Positions 1 through 10,000 of a DNA stretch of 22,667 nucleotides are shown here, in pieces. The stretch lies in IMG/VR virus record IMGVR_UViG_3300030333_003368, positions 1 through 22,667 of that record. One strand, 5' to 3'. The stretch's first letter is position 1. The number at the start of each line of letters is the position of its first letter. The stretch comes from a virus. Made by a program: the position numbers and the translations under genes. The notes below the pieces were generated by a model that made no database searches, was not told the origin of the DNA, and worked only from the letters and a program-made list of their open reading frames with translations.

Positions 1-608
1 ACCTCATTGGTGGGACTGGTGTTAGTACTGCTATCAGTGGAGATAATCTTACGATTACAAATGATTCCCCCAATGTAATACAAGAAGTCTATAGGACAGT
101 TACTGGAGATTCTGGTACAACAACTGCTGCGTTGGCAACATCATCTCTCGCTGTTTCTGGTGGTAATGGTATAACAACTGCTGTAACTTCAAACACAGTT
201 ACTGTGAATGCTGATTTATATCTCAGTGGATCTGCTTCAGAAAATAACAATATTATATACAATGGATCATCATGGGATCCTGTAACGTCACCTACAATAG
301 GATTTACATTCTCATCTAATGGTAATGCTGCATATAGAGCTGCAGGTGGTGGTGTTGATGCTTCTACTGATAATCCAACTATATTTGTTTATAGAGGTTT
401 TACATATAGATTTGATAATGCAACTGGTTCTGCACATCCTATTGCTCTAAGACAGACATCGGGTGGGTCAGCAGTAACAGAAGGTGTAAGTGGATCTCAA
501 GAATCTGTCCAATATTGGACAGTCCCAATGGATCTATCTCCTGGTACAACTTATGTTTATCAGTGCACATTACATGCAGCAATGGTAGGAAACTTAACGG
601 TAGTCTAA
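1..608 (+). CDS. Virion structural protein, C-terminal part, with cupredoxin-like domain (5' truncated)
   Basis: The reading frame is open from base 3 to the TAA at 606-608, so the gene starts before the window; a TTG at 132 is only an internal codon. The upstream part holds two related beta segments, GGTGVSTAISGDNLTIT and GGNGITTAVTSNTVTV, whose GG pairs are 50 codons apart (bases 9 and 159); such segments are common in marine phage tail and fibre proteins. The last ~100 residues have cupredoxin form: a strand-rich segment NPTIFVYRGFTYRFDN, a His in SAHPI (codon 435-437), then YQCTLHAAMVG with Cys 564-566, His 573-575 and Met 582-584. The Cys-x2-His-x2-Met spacing matches amicyanin-type copper sites. 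The next gene begins one base after the stop. A structural role is inferred from position and style; copper binding is untested. The domain may be only a cupredoxin-like fold used in a fibre or baseplate appendage. Confidence 0.75.
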   Translation, partial: LIGGTGVSTAISGDNLTITNDSPNVIQEVYRTVTGDSGTTTAALATSSLAVSGGNGITTAVTSNTVTVNADLYLSGSASENNNIIYNGSSWDPVTSPTIGFTFSSNGNAAYRAAGGGVDASTDNPTIFVYRGFTYRFDNATGSAHPIALRQTSGGSAVTEGVSGSQESVQYWTVPMDLSPGTTYVYQCTLHAAMVGNLTVV

Positions 609-609
609 T

Positions 610-2490
610 ATGGCAAGAACAGTCCCTGGTAGTGGTGCTTCTATTATCCCTGTATTCAATAGTATATTTGGGGTAAGAGATGTCTATGTCGTCAGTGGTG
701 GTGAAGGATATGATCCTGCTGATCCACCTAGACTGAGAATAGAGAATTGTGGTACTCCTATTAGAGATGCTGTACTAAGAGCAGTTATTGAAGGTGATGA
801 AGGTGTAATAACTGCTGTAGAAGTATTAGATCCAGGTGAAGGATATGACCCATTACGTCTTCAAATAGATGATGATGGTGGTGATGGATCTGCTAGAGGA
901 AATATCTTCCTTAAAGAAGATGGTGGAGTAGATTTCATCCAGATGACTGTACCTGGTGATGATTATTTTGATGCTACTGCTGAGATTAGAGGTGGTGGTG
1001 GATCAGGATCTGAGTTGATACCAGTAACAGGTTTGATTACTGGTCTTGCTATTGAACAACAAGGTAGAAACTACACAGAGGAAGACGTAAATATCATCAT
1101 TAGCGGTGGTGGTGGCCAAGGTGGTACTGGTGTTGCTGCTGTTAATCAATTCGGTGAAGTTTCTTCTATTACATTAACTAATCAAGGTGAATTCTTTGAG
1201 ACTCCTCCACTTATACAGTTAATTAAAGGTGGTGGATCTGGTGCTTCTGCTGAGGCATTTATTAACCTTGGTAAGATTACAAATATTGATTTACTTACAG
1301 GTGGTGGTGGGTATACTACACCCCCTGAGGTTATCTTTACTAGAGATACTGATCTAATTCGTGAAGCAAGAAACAGACAGTCACTAAACTCTACTGTATA
1401 TAATCTAACTGGATTAACCAGTAATGTTTCATCATCTACTGGTACTTTATTTGTCCAAACTACTGATCCTTATCCTGGTTCAGGTAAAATATTAGTTGGT
1501 AGAGAGATAATTAGATATACAGGTAAGACTGCTATATCAAATGGTGATGACTATGATGCTTTTACTGGTTGTGATAGAGGTCTTAATTTTAGATTTGACC
1601 AGAAAGTTATCTTAGATAATCTACAAGATGATCCAAATACAGGATTAACTGCATATAATTTCCAAGTAACAGATAAAGTTAGAAGGGTTATTGAATCATC
1701 TAATAACCGAGTTGCTATAGTATATGACTGGGATCCTGTTGAGAGAGCACTGTATCTAACATTCGAGGTTGATGAATTAGCATTCATCGATGGTGGTAGA
1801 TCCAATGAAAAATCCAAGATTGTAGCATTCGTGGCTGGAGTTGCTGGATCTAGTGGTACTGGTATAGAGCCTCATGTATTACTAGAGTCACAAGGTGATG
1901 ATATTGTTACCTTTACCGATCCTTTAGGTCTAATCCTCAACAGAAAGTTTGAAGATGATGATGAATTGGATGGTGTTGGTGATGGTATTATCGATTTAGT
2001 TAATACTGGCACTGAGTATGAAAACCAAATTAACCTAGATGGGGGTATAGCCGAGTCTAAATATGGTATAGAGGAAACTCTTGGTGGACAAAATACTACT
2101 CTATTCCAAGCTGGTAATCAAATATATGATGGAAATGCTACTCCTCTAGTTGCTACTATTCAATCTGCTGGTGCTTTAGGTGATGGTGATACTCATACAT
2201 CTACTGCATCTATGATAGTTGAATATATCAATTCAAACACCTTTACAAATACTGAGCAGATACAAGGTGGCACATCAAATATGACTGCTCATTCTACTGG
2301 AATAGTTTCTGGTCCTGTAATAGGTACCAATGAGAATCTTCATACATTAACTATAAAAGATCTTGTTTCCCCGAATGGTACCACATACTTGTGGACTGTG
2401 GGTGAGACAATTACTGGGCAGACATCAGGAGCAACGGCCAAGATATTCTCTATTGAATATACAACGGCTGTCAGAAATGAAGATGAATAA
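610..2490 (+). CDS. Baseplate/tail structural protein with GGxGY repeats, in T4 gene 7 position
   Basis: 626 aa, starting ATG at 610 one base after the previous stop; a weak AGGA lies about 20 bases upstream. Residues ~25-250 are six degenerate beta repeats of 36-45 aa with a core like GGxGYxxPPxV; their aromatic residues lie at codons 709, 844, 964, 1072, 1195 and 1312. Between the repeats are Gly-rich turns such as SGGGGQGGTG. Residues ~260-328 carry a module of the form ILVGREIIRYTG...GCDRG, and the C-terminus (residues ~545-620) has two GE..xG.TS.A modules. The protein directly precedes gp8, the place of T4 gp7 (wedge initiator), but I see no sequence likeness to gp7, so that equivalence is positional only. 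No signal peptide or membrane segment is visible. It is most likely a baseplate wedge or tail-associated virion protein. Confidence 0.7.
   Translation: MARTVPGSGASIIPVFNSIFGVRDVYVVSGGEGYDPADPPRLRIENCGTPIRDAVLRAVIEGDEGVITAVEVLDPGEGYDPLRLQIDDDGGDGSARGNIFLKEDGGVDFIQMTVPGDDYFDATAEIRGGGGSGSELIPVTGLITGLAIEQQGRNYTEEDVNIIISGGGGQGGTGVAAVNQFGEVSSITLTNQGEFFETPPLIQLIKGGGSGASAEAFINLGKITNIDLLTGGGGYTTPPEVIFTRDTDLIREARNRQSLNSTVYNLTGLTSNVSSSTGTLFVQTTDPYPGSGKILVGREIIRYTGKTAISNGDDYDAFTGCDRGLNFRFDQKVILDNLQDDPNTGLTAYNFQVTDKVRRVIESSNNRVAIVYDWDPVERALYLTFEVDELAFIDGGRSNEKSKIVAFVAGVAGSSGTGIEPHVLLESQGDDIVTFTDPLGLILNRKFEDDDELDGVGDGIIDLVNTGTEYENQINLDGGIAESKYGIEETLGGQNTTLFQAGNQIYDGNATPLVATIQSAGALGDGDTHTSTASMIVEYINSNTFTNTEQIQGGTSNMTAHSTGIVSGPVIGTNENLHTLTIKDLVSPNGTTYLWTVGETITGQTSGATAKIFSIEYTTAVRNEDE
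693..1350 (+). repeat. Six tandem 36-45 aa GGxGY-type coding repeats
   Basis: Six units in the 626-aa protein have aromatic anchor codons at 709, 844, 964, 1072, 1195 (Phe instead of Tyr) and 1312. The steps are 45, 40, 36, 41 and 39 codons. The typical layout is a hydrophobic strand, GGxGY, a PP or similar turn, another strand, then a Gly-rich linker. The units have diverged at the DNA level, so this is an old protein repeat rather than a recent tandem duplication. Confidence 0.8.
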
Positions 2491-2494
2491 CCCA

Positions 2495-2502
2495 CATAAA
2501 TA
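2495..2502 (+). promoter_or_regulatory. Putative late promoter CATAAATA upstream of gp8
   Basis: CATAAATA sits four bases after the stop of the 626-aa gene and 22 bases before the gp8 ATG. It matches the T4 late promoter core TATAAATA and the NATAAATA form described for marine T4-like phages, which is read by the phage late sigma factor (gp55). The same box recurs before two other genes in this window, which supports a regulatory role. Confidence 0.65.
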
Positions 2503-2524
2503 AAACTAAGGCAATTCATGTACA

Positions 2525-4060
2525 ATGGCGTTACTTACCGACCAATTTAGAATCTTTACTGCCGAAAGGTTTAGAAAGTCACTTGAAGGACCAGATCCTA
2601 CACAGTCTGACCTGTTGGCAGGTAGTGCTAGGGATCGCCTTTATGTGTTCATAGGCAGACCACAACCGTGGGATAATGAGAATGCACCTCCAGACCCAGT
2701 AGATTCATTCCAAGAATTTGCGGATGACTATTCGGATATGATATCCATGAAAAGGGTGTTAGCAAATGACACCATTCAGGTTATCCGTCGGACCGACTGG
2801 ATTCCCCCAGAGCAAACCACTGGTGGATTGGGTTACGTTTATGATATGTATCGCCATGATTACTCCTCGACTAAGACGGCATCCTCAGGTGCTACGAAAC
2901 TATATGATGCGGACTTTTACGTTGTTAACTCGTCCTATCAAGTTTACAAGTGCATTTACAACGGCACATCTCCTTCTGATCCTAACGGTAAACCTTCTAC
3001 TGTTGAACCTACAGGAACGTCCACCAGCATTATCACAACTGCTGATGGCTACCGTTGGAAGTATATGTACACGATCCCTGTTGGTCAAGTCTTAAAATTC
3101 TTCTCTAATGAGTATATGCCTGTGCTATCTGATACCGCAGTGGTAGCAGATGCTATTGGTGGAGAAATTGATACTATTATTATTGCCTCATCAGGTAGTG
3201 GTTATAACAATGGTACCTACGAAAACGTGCCTATTAAAGGTGATGGTGTAGGTGGTAGAGTTTCACTTGTTGTAGACGGTGGTCGTATTGCCTCTGCTAC
3301 TGTTACATCTGGTGGATCTGGATATACTTTTGGTAAAGTAATCATCGATGAAGTCAACGGTATTGGTGCTGGAACAGGTACTGGTGGTAGCGTTGAAGTT
3401 GTTATCCCACCAACAATGGGACACGGTGCTGCACCTGCTACTGAGTTAGGTGGTTTCCGTGTGATGATCAATACTAAATTCACATACGATGAAGGATCAG
3501 GTGACTTCCCAACTGACAACGACTACCGTCGTATAGGTCTAGTCATCAACCCAAACAAGTTTGGCACTGAAGAACTAACGTCCGATTTGACCTTAAGTGC
3601 TACAAAGGCCGTAATTTTTGCACCTACCTTTACTGGAAACTTCCAGACTGACGAGATCATTACCCAATCTCGTACTGTTGGAGGACAGCAGGTAACAGCA
3701 AGAGGACGTGTCATATCATGGAATAGTACTACTAAGGTACTTAAATATTATCAGAATAGAGTTGACGGTATATTCCCAGAATTTACTGGTAACCTAATTG
3801 AGTTTGAAGGTGGTAACCCAGTTGTGGGTGCTATCTCAGGAGCATCAGCAGACCCAGACATTAACTTCCCAATTATATCTGGATCTTCTACAAGGGTTAT
3901 TAATAATGCTGAGTATGACCTAGGTATGTCATTTACCAATGGTTATGCAAAGGCAGAAGTAGATCCAAACTCAGGTGAGGTTATCTACATAGATAATAGA
4001 GGTGCGATCACTCGTGCTGGTGACCAAATTGAAGACATCAAAATCGTAATCGAGTTCTAG
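2525..4060 (+). CDS. gp8: Baseplate wedge protein gp8
   Basis: 511 aa, against 334 aa for T4 gp8; the longer form is usual in marine T4-like phages. The N-terminus (MALLTDQFRIFTAERF, then YVFIGRPQPW, DMISMKRV and YDMYRHDYS) is the recognisable gp8 signature. gp8 is a wedge component of the six-fold baseplate and contacts gp10, gp7 and gp6 in T4. The extra length lies in the C-terminal half: two GGxGY repeats 40 codons apart (Tyr codons 3203 and 3323) and a segment at residues ~369-442 with NFQTDEI...VISWNSTTKVLKYY that resembles one in gp14. The C-terminus returns to gp8-like sequence (EVIYIDNRG...IKIVIEF). A late promoter box lies just upstream; AAGG at 2508-2511 is a poor ribosome site, about 13 bases from the ATG. 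The next gene starts four bases after the stop. Confidence 0.9.
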   Translation: MALLTDQFRIFTAERFRKSLEGPDPTQSDLLAGSARDRLYVFIGRPQPWDNENAPPDPVDSFQEFADDYSDMISMKRVLANDTIQVIRRTDWIPPEQTTGGLGYVYDMYRHDYSSTKTASSGATKLYDADFYVVNSSYQVYKCIYNGTSPSDPNGKPSTVEPTGTSTSIITTADGYRWKYMYTIPVGQVLKFFSNEYMPVLSDTAVVADAIGGEIDTIIIASSGSGYNNGTYENVPIKGDGVGGRVSLVVDGGRIASATVTSGGSGYTFGKVIIDEVNGIGAGTGTGGSVEVVIPPTMGHGAAPATELGGFRVMINTKFTYDEGSGDFPTDNDYRRIGLVINPNKFGTEELTSDLTLSATKAVIFAPTFTGNFQTDEIITQSRTVGGQQVTARGRVISWNSTTKVLKYYQNRVDGIFPEFTGNLIEFEGGNPVVGAISGASADPDINFPIISGSSTRVINNAEYDLGMSFTNGYAKAEVDPNSGEVIYIDNRGAITRAGDQIEDIKIVIEF

Positions 4061-4064
4061 TTCA

Positions 4065-7000
4065 ATGCCACAGAATACCAATCTAAATATTAGTCCTTAT
4101 TTTGATGATTTCAATAAGGACAAGAATTTTTACAGAGTCCTATTCCGACCAGGATATCCGATACAGGCACGTGAACTCACGACCATGCAATCGATACTCC
4201 AGAACCAATTGGAGAGTATCGGACAACACTTCTTTAAAGAAGGAAGTATGGTTATACCAGGTCAGGTGGGATATGACCTACAGGTACAAGCGGTTGTATT
4301 GCAGCAATCATTCTTAGGTGTAGATGTAGAAACATATAGAACTCAGTTAACAGGTCAGATAATTGAAGGTATTACGACTGGTATTAAGGCAAAGGTATTG
4401 TATTCAATCCCCTCAACTGAGTCTTCAAGGGGATACGTTACGTTGTATGTGAAGTATGTTGAGTCAGGTGACACCACTAGTGACACTACCCTCAAGACTT
4501 TTCAGCCCAACGAGCAATTACTGGCCGAAAATGAAATCACTTTCGGGACAACCTTAATCGAGGTTGGATCCCCATTTGCACAGTTACTTCCTGTTGATTC
4601 TACTGCTGTAGCATCTACTGCATATATTAATCAGGGTGTATATTTTATTAGAGGACATTTCGTTGACATTCCATCATCTCACCTCATCCTTGACCAATAC
4701 AGTAACAACCCATCTTACAGAGTTGGACTTGAGGTCAGTGAGTCAATCGTTACACCAGAAGACGATCCGACACTTAATGATAACGCAGCTGGAACATCGA
4801 ACTATTCTGCTCCAGGTGGTCACAGATTTAGAATTAAAACTTCATTGGTTAAGAAACCAATCAATGATGAAACCGATAAAAACTTTATTGAATTACTCCG
4901 TATCAACAACTCAAAGGTTGAGCAGTTTGTTACTCACACAGCATATTCAGAACTTGAAAGATCTCTCGCAAGAAGAACTTACGAAGAATCTGGAGACTAT
5001 GTAATTGATACATTCTCCATTAAAGCAAGAGAGTGTTTAGATGATGGTTTCAATAATGGTGTTTATAGAGTAGGAGAAACTACTAGTGGTGGACAAGTTG
5101 CTTCAGATGATTTAGTTGCATTTGAGGTATCTCCAGGACGTGCATACGTTAAAGGTTATAGGACTGAGTTCTTAGTGCCACAATATGTGGATGCTGCTAA
5201 ACCAAGAGACTTTGACTCAGTGCAAAACGCTATCCTAGCATTCAGACTAGGACAGATGTTAAAAGTATATGATGTATTTGGATGGCCTGAGCTAACTGGT
5301 GAAGGTGTTAGTCAAGCATATCAAATACTAGAGTTAACTGATGAGTGGACTCTTAACACTACCAACACTGTAACTGGTAGAAAGATAGGTAGAGCACGTA
5401 CTGTGCAGTTGCAGCAGACATCTATTACTGGCATATGGGATCTATGGATCTTTGATGTGCAGATGTTTACAGCAATTAACTTTGCAGCAGGTAACAATTC
5501 AGTGTCTGTAGGTAACCTATTAAGGGGTCGTACATCACAAGCAACAGGTTTCGTTGCTGATGCAGGGTCAGGCACATGGTGTCAGTTGGAGCAAGTCTCA
5601 GGTGAGTTCATAAATGGCGAGGTTATCGAGCGTGATGGCCGAGTTATTGGTACTCTTGAGGCAGCACATACTTATAACTTAACTGATGCAAGATCTGTAG
5701 TTGGTAGAGAAGATTCAGCATCTTCAGGTACAATTATCTTTGGTGCTAACCTATTACTCAATGATATTAAGATCATTGAAGGCACAACCATCACTATTGA
5801 TCAGGCAACTAATACTAGAATAGAAGGATTTAGGACAAAGTTTGCACAAGACCTACGTCCAGGTGAAGTAATAACATCAACTAATTCTAGTGAAGAAGGT
5901 GAGAATACTCTTAGAATTGCGAGAGTAGATCCTTCTGCTATTAATACTACATCTGAGAATGCTGCTACAGGTCAGTCAGCGTATATTTTTGACTACCTTA
6001 ATCAGTATGCATTACTAGAAAGTGGTCTTAAAAAAGGTACTGTTAATGACGGTGAGGTAACTGCATTAGCAAGAATGCGTCCCTTCGTATTCCAAAAGGA
6101 TTATCAGAATGGTGAATTAACAATTGACTGTCCTCGTACATCGATGAAGTCAATCTCTGACGAATCATTCTTTGTCTTCAGGACATTTAATAATAAGACT
6201 GTGGTATCTGGTGGTGTTACTGTATCTCTACCAGAATCTGAGCAGTTTGCAACACTAGATGATGAAAACTATATCCTAACAATCCTTGCAGAGTCTGGAT
6301 CAACATGGAGTGTTGGTGATAACTTAGATTTAGAAGCACTTAACGGTACCAACCCTGGTGGTGGTAACTTTGTAGTGACCTTTGGTGCTGACAGACAGTC
6401 AGTTACTATTGATGGTCTAGCAAACGTTAACACAGTTAAGTTAACAGCACTGGTATCTAAGAATATCGTATCGAAGAAGATTAAGACTGCTGCTAAGATG
6501 AGATGTCTTAATGTCCTTCGCACAAGAATTAATAATGACCAACCAAAATACGGTCTTGCCTATGGTAACTTGTATGGCACACGTATTGAGGATGAAGAAA
6601 TCTCATTCGCATTGAATGATGTATATAAAATACATGCTGTATACGAGTCTGAGACAGACAATGATGCCACTCCACCTTACTTAGTACTAACAGAATCCAC
6701 CTTCTTTGACAATGGATCTGTCATTATTGGTAAGACTTCTGGAGCACGTGGTAGAGTCATACAGTTTATCAACTCAACGTTGAGACTGTATTATGTCCAA
6801 CTAAATGAGACTCCATTTTCTGCTGGTGAGGCAATAGATGGCCAGGATGACGATGGATTACCACTTTCTGCTATCATCGATGATGCTGAAGGATCAGTTT
6901 CAAGAGGTAGTAAGGTAGTTACTACTCAGTATACATTAGAGACTGGACAGAAAGCACACTTCTATGATGTATGTAAGATAACTAGGTATCCTCAGTATAC

Positions 7001-10000
7001 TCCACCTATTCGTAAACTATTAATAGTCTTTGATTACTTCAAGCATGAGACATCAGGTGACTATTTCGCAGCACAATCCTATACAGGTATACCATACAAA
7101 GAAGTTCCAACCTACAAGTTGGATGGATCTATTAACTTCCTAAGAGACCAAGTGGACTTCCGTCCAGGTGTCGGTGAGTTAGCATCCAGAGATGGTACAG
7201 TATCTAACCCATTCCTAGTAGAATGTGCTTCCCTAGACTTTGGTGCAAGACAGTTTGATACCTCAGGTGGATCTGGTGGATCAACGATCTTTGATATTCC
7301 TAAGGTGAATACAGAGATCCGTATGGACTACTCTTATTATCTACCTCGTGCAGACAAACTATATCTAACACATGATAACCAACTTAAGATGGTGAGAGGT
7401 GTATCCTCTGAGGATCTACCACCACCAGACGGTATAGACAATGCTATGTTATTAGCACAGATTGAATACCGTCCTTATGTGTATGATGTGGAGAGAGATA
7501 TTCTCATTAACCCTGAGATTATCCGTCGTTATACTATGAAGGATATTGGTGATCTTGAGCAACGTCTTGAGCATGTAGAATACTACACATCATTATCTCT
7601 ATTAGAGACACAGGCAGAGAATACTAAGACATATGATGATAACGGATTTGACCGTTTGAAGAATGGATATGTTGTAGATGACTTTACTGATCATAACGTT
7701 GGTGACGTACTTAACGTTGATTACAAATGCTCTCTTGACTTCCAGAATGGATTCTTAAGACCTTCTCACTATACAACTAACGTACCTCTTCAGTTAAACA
7801 CATCAGAGTCAACTAATATTGTTAAGACCATTGGTAACATGGCTCTCCTACCTTGGGATGACCATGCAATCATTACACAACCATATGCATCTAGGACAGA
7901 GAATGTAAACCCATTCAACGTTTTCACATTCATTGGACGTGTTGATTTAACTCCTGCATCTGATGACTGGGTAGACACCAAGCGTATGCCAGCAAGGGTA
8001 GAAAACGTAGAAGGTGACTTCTCTGCTGTATCAAGAGATATGCAGGTAGACCAGAATGGTTTTGCACCTATTCAGTGGGGATCATGGAAGACTAACTGGA
8101 CAGGTGAATCACTATTATCTACTTCACAATTCCGAAATAGATCTGGATCATTCAGTGCAGGTGGTCGTAGACTCGGTAGATTGGGTCACGGTCAAGGAAG
8201 ACAGCCTCTATTCGTACACCAAAGAAGGACTTGGAGGGTTGTTAACAACCAAGCAAGACAGGGTATTAGGACACGTGTTGTACCTAAGATAGATAAGAAA
8301 TCTTTAGGAGACTTCGTATTATCTCAAACTGCTATACCTTGGATTAGATCACGTAACGTGGCATTCAACGTTGAGCGTATGAAGCCTCGCACAAGAATAT
8401 ATGCATTCTTCGATGGTGTTAATGTAACCACATATATTACACCTAAGGTTATTGAAATTGTTAAGTCATCAACTGCTGATCCTAACACTAACGAGACTCC
8501 TTTCGTTGTTGGTGAGACTGTAGTTGGTAGTACATCTGGATGTAGACTTAAGGTTGCTCCCGCTAACGATGGATATAAGACTGACCCATATGGCACTGGT
8601 ACAACAGCATTAGCAGAGTCTTATGCATCACAAACACCTTTCATTAATATTGATACTGCATCTCTAGCAGAGACAGTCAATCCAAACTACTACGGCAACA
8701 TGAATGTCGGAGAAGTATTGGTGGGACAGACTTCTGGAGCACGTGCAGTTGTTAAAGATCGTCGTCTTTTGACAGATAACATTGGTAGTTTCAAAGGCAC
8801 ATTCTTTATTCCTAATCCAGGAATGGATTCTAACCCACGTTGGGCTACAGGATCAAGGACATTCCGTTTCACTACTTCACCAACCAATGCTAAGAGTAGT
8901 GGTAGCGTAGATTCATCTGCTGAGACTATCTACACTGCTGCTGGTCAGTTGAAGACAGTTAGAGAAACTATCCTTGCCGTCCGTAATGCTGAATTGGTTA
9001 GAGATACCGTTTCTGATACTAGACAAGTTATTACAACTAGGACTGAAACCAGACAGATTGGTTGGTATGACCCTCTTGCTCAATCATTCATATGTGATGA
9101 GGAAGGTGGTGTATTCTTAACTGGTGTTGATGTATTCTTCAAGACTAAGGATGCTAACATCCCTATCTCTATGCAGATAAGGACAATGGAAAATGGTTAT
9201 CCTACTAAGGATATTCTTCCATTCTCTGATGTTACTATCAGTCCAGATCAAATAGAATTATCAGACAACGCTGCTATACCATCAAGGTTTACATTCAGAT
9301 CACCTGTATACGTTAAGCAATCAATTGAATATTGTTTCGTATTACTATCTGACTCTAACGAGTATCAGGTCTGGATATCAAGGATGGGTGACATCGATGT
9401 CTCTGGTACAAGGACTATATCTGAGCAGCCCTATGCAGGTGTGTTATTCAAATCACAAAACGCATCTACTTGGACAGCAGACCAGTATGAAGACATGAAG
9501 TTTACTGTCTATCGTGCTAAGTTTAATCAGACAGTTGGTACCGCAATACTTAATAATGCTGAGTTAGGTAAGGGTAACGGAGGTATACACAACCTTATAG
9601 AAAACCCAATACTGACACTGAAACCGACTCAACAACTATCTTTACCAGTTGGTAATAATTATAACTTTACCATTGGTGCTAGGATCAAACAGACACCATC
9701 AAATGCTCAGGCAACTATTAAAGAATTTGATGCTACTTCAGATCCTGAGAAGATAACAATCACTGATATTGATGGAGCATTTGCAGCAGGCTTCTTAGAT
9801 GCTAACAATGATCCATTCCAAGGAATTTCATCATCACAGTCAGTTGTGATTATGGAATTGTCTGCAATATACAACGGCACATTCTCTGAAGGAGATACAT
9901 TAAGTGGATCAACTTCATCTGCAACTGCTGTTGTTACAGCATACTATGCCCAAGGTGCCACACTTCCTGGTGGGGGTACTGCATCAGCTATCACAGTCTA

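Noticed and set aside
2766-3095. 109-codon overlapping + strand frame inside gp8
   Set aside because: gp8 is a clear family member over this stretch; the alternative frame has no recognisable motifs or ribosome site and is best explained as a shadow.
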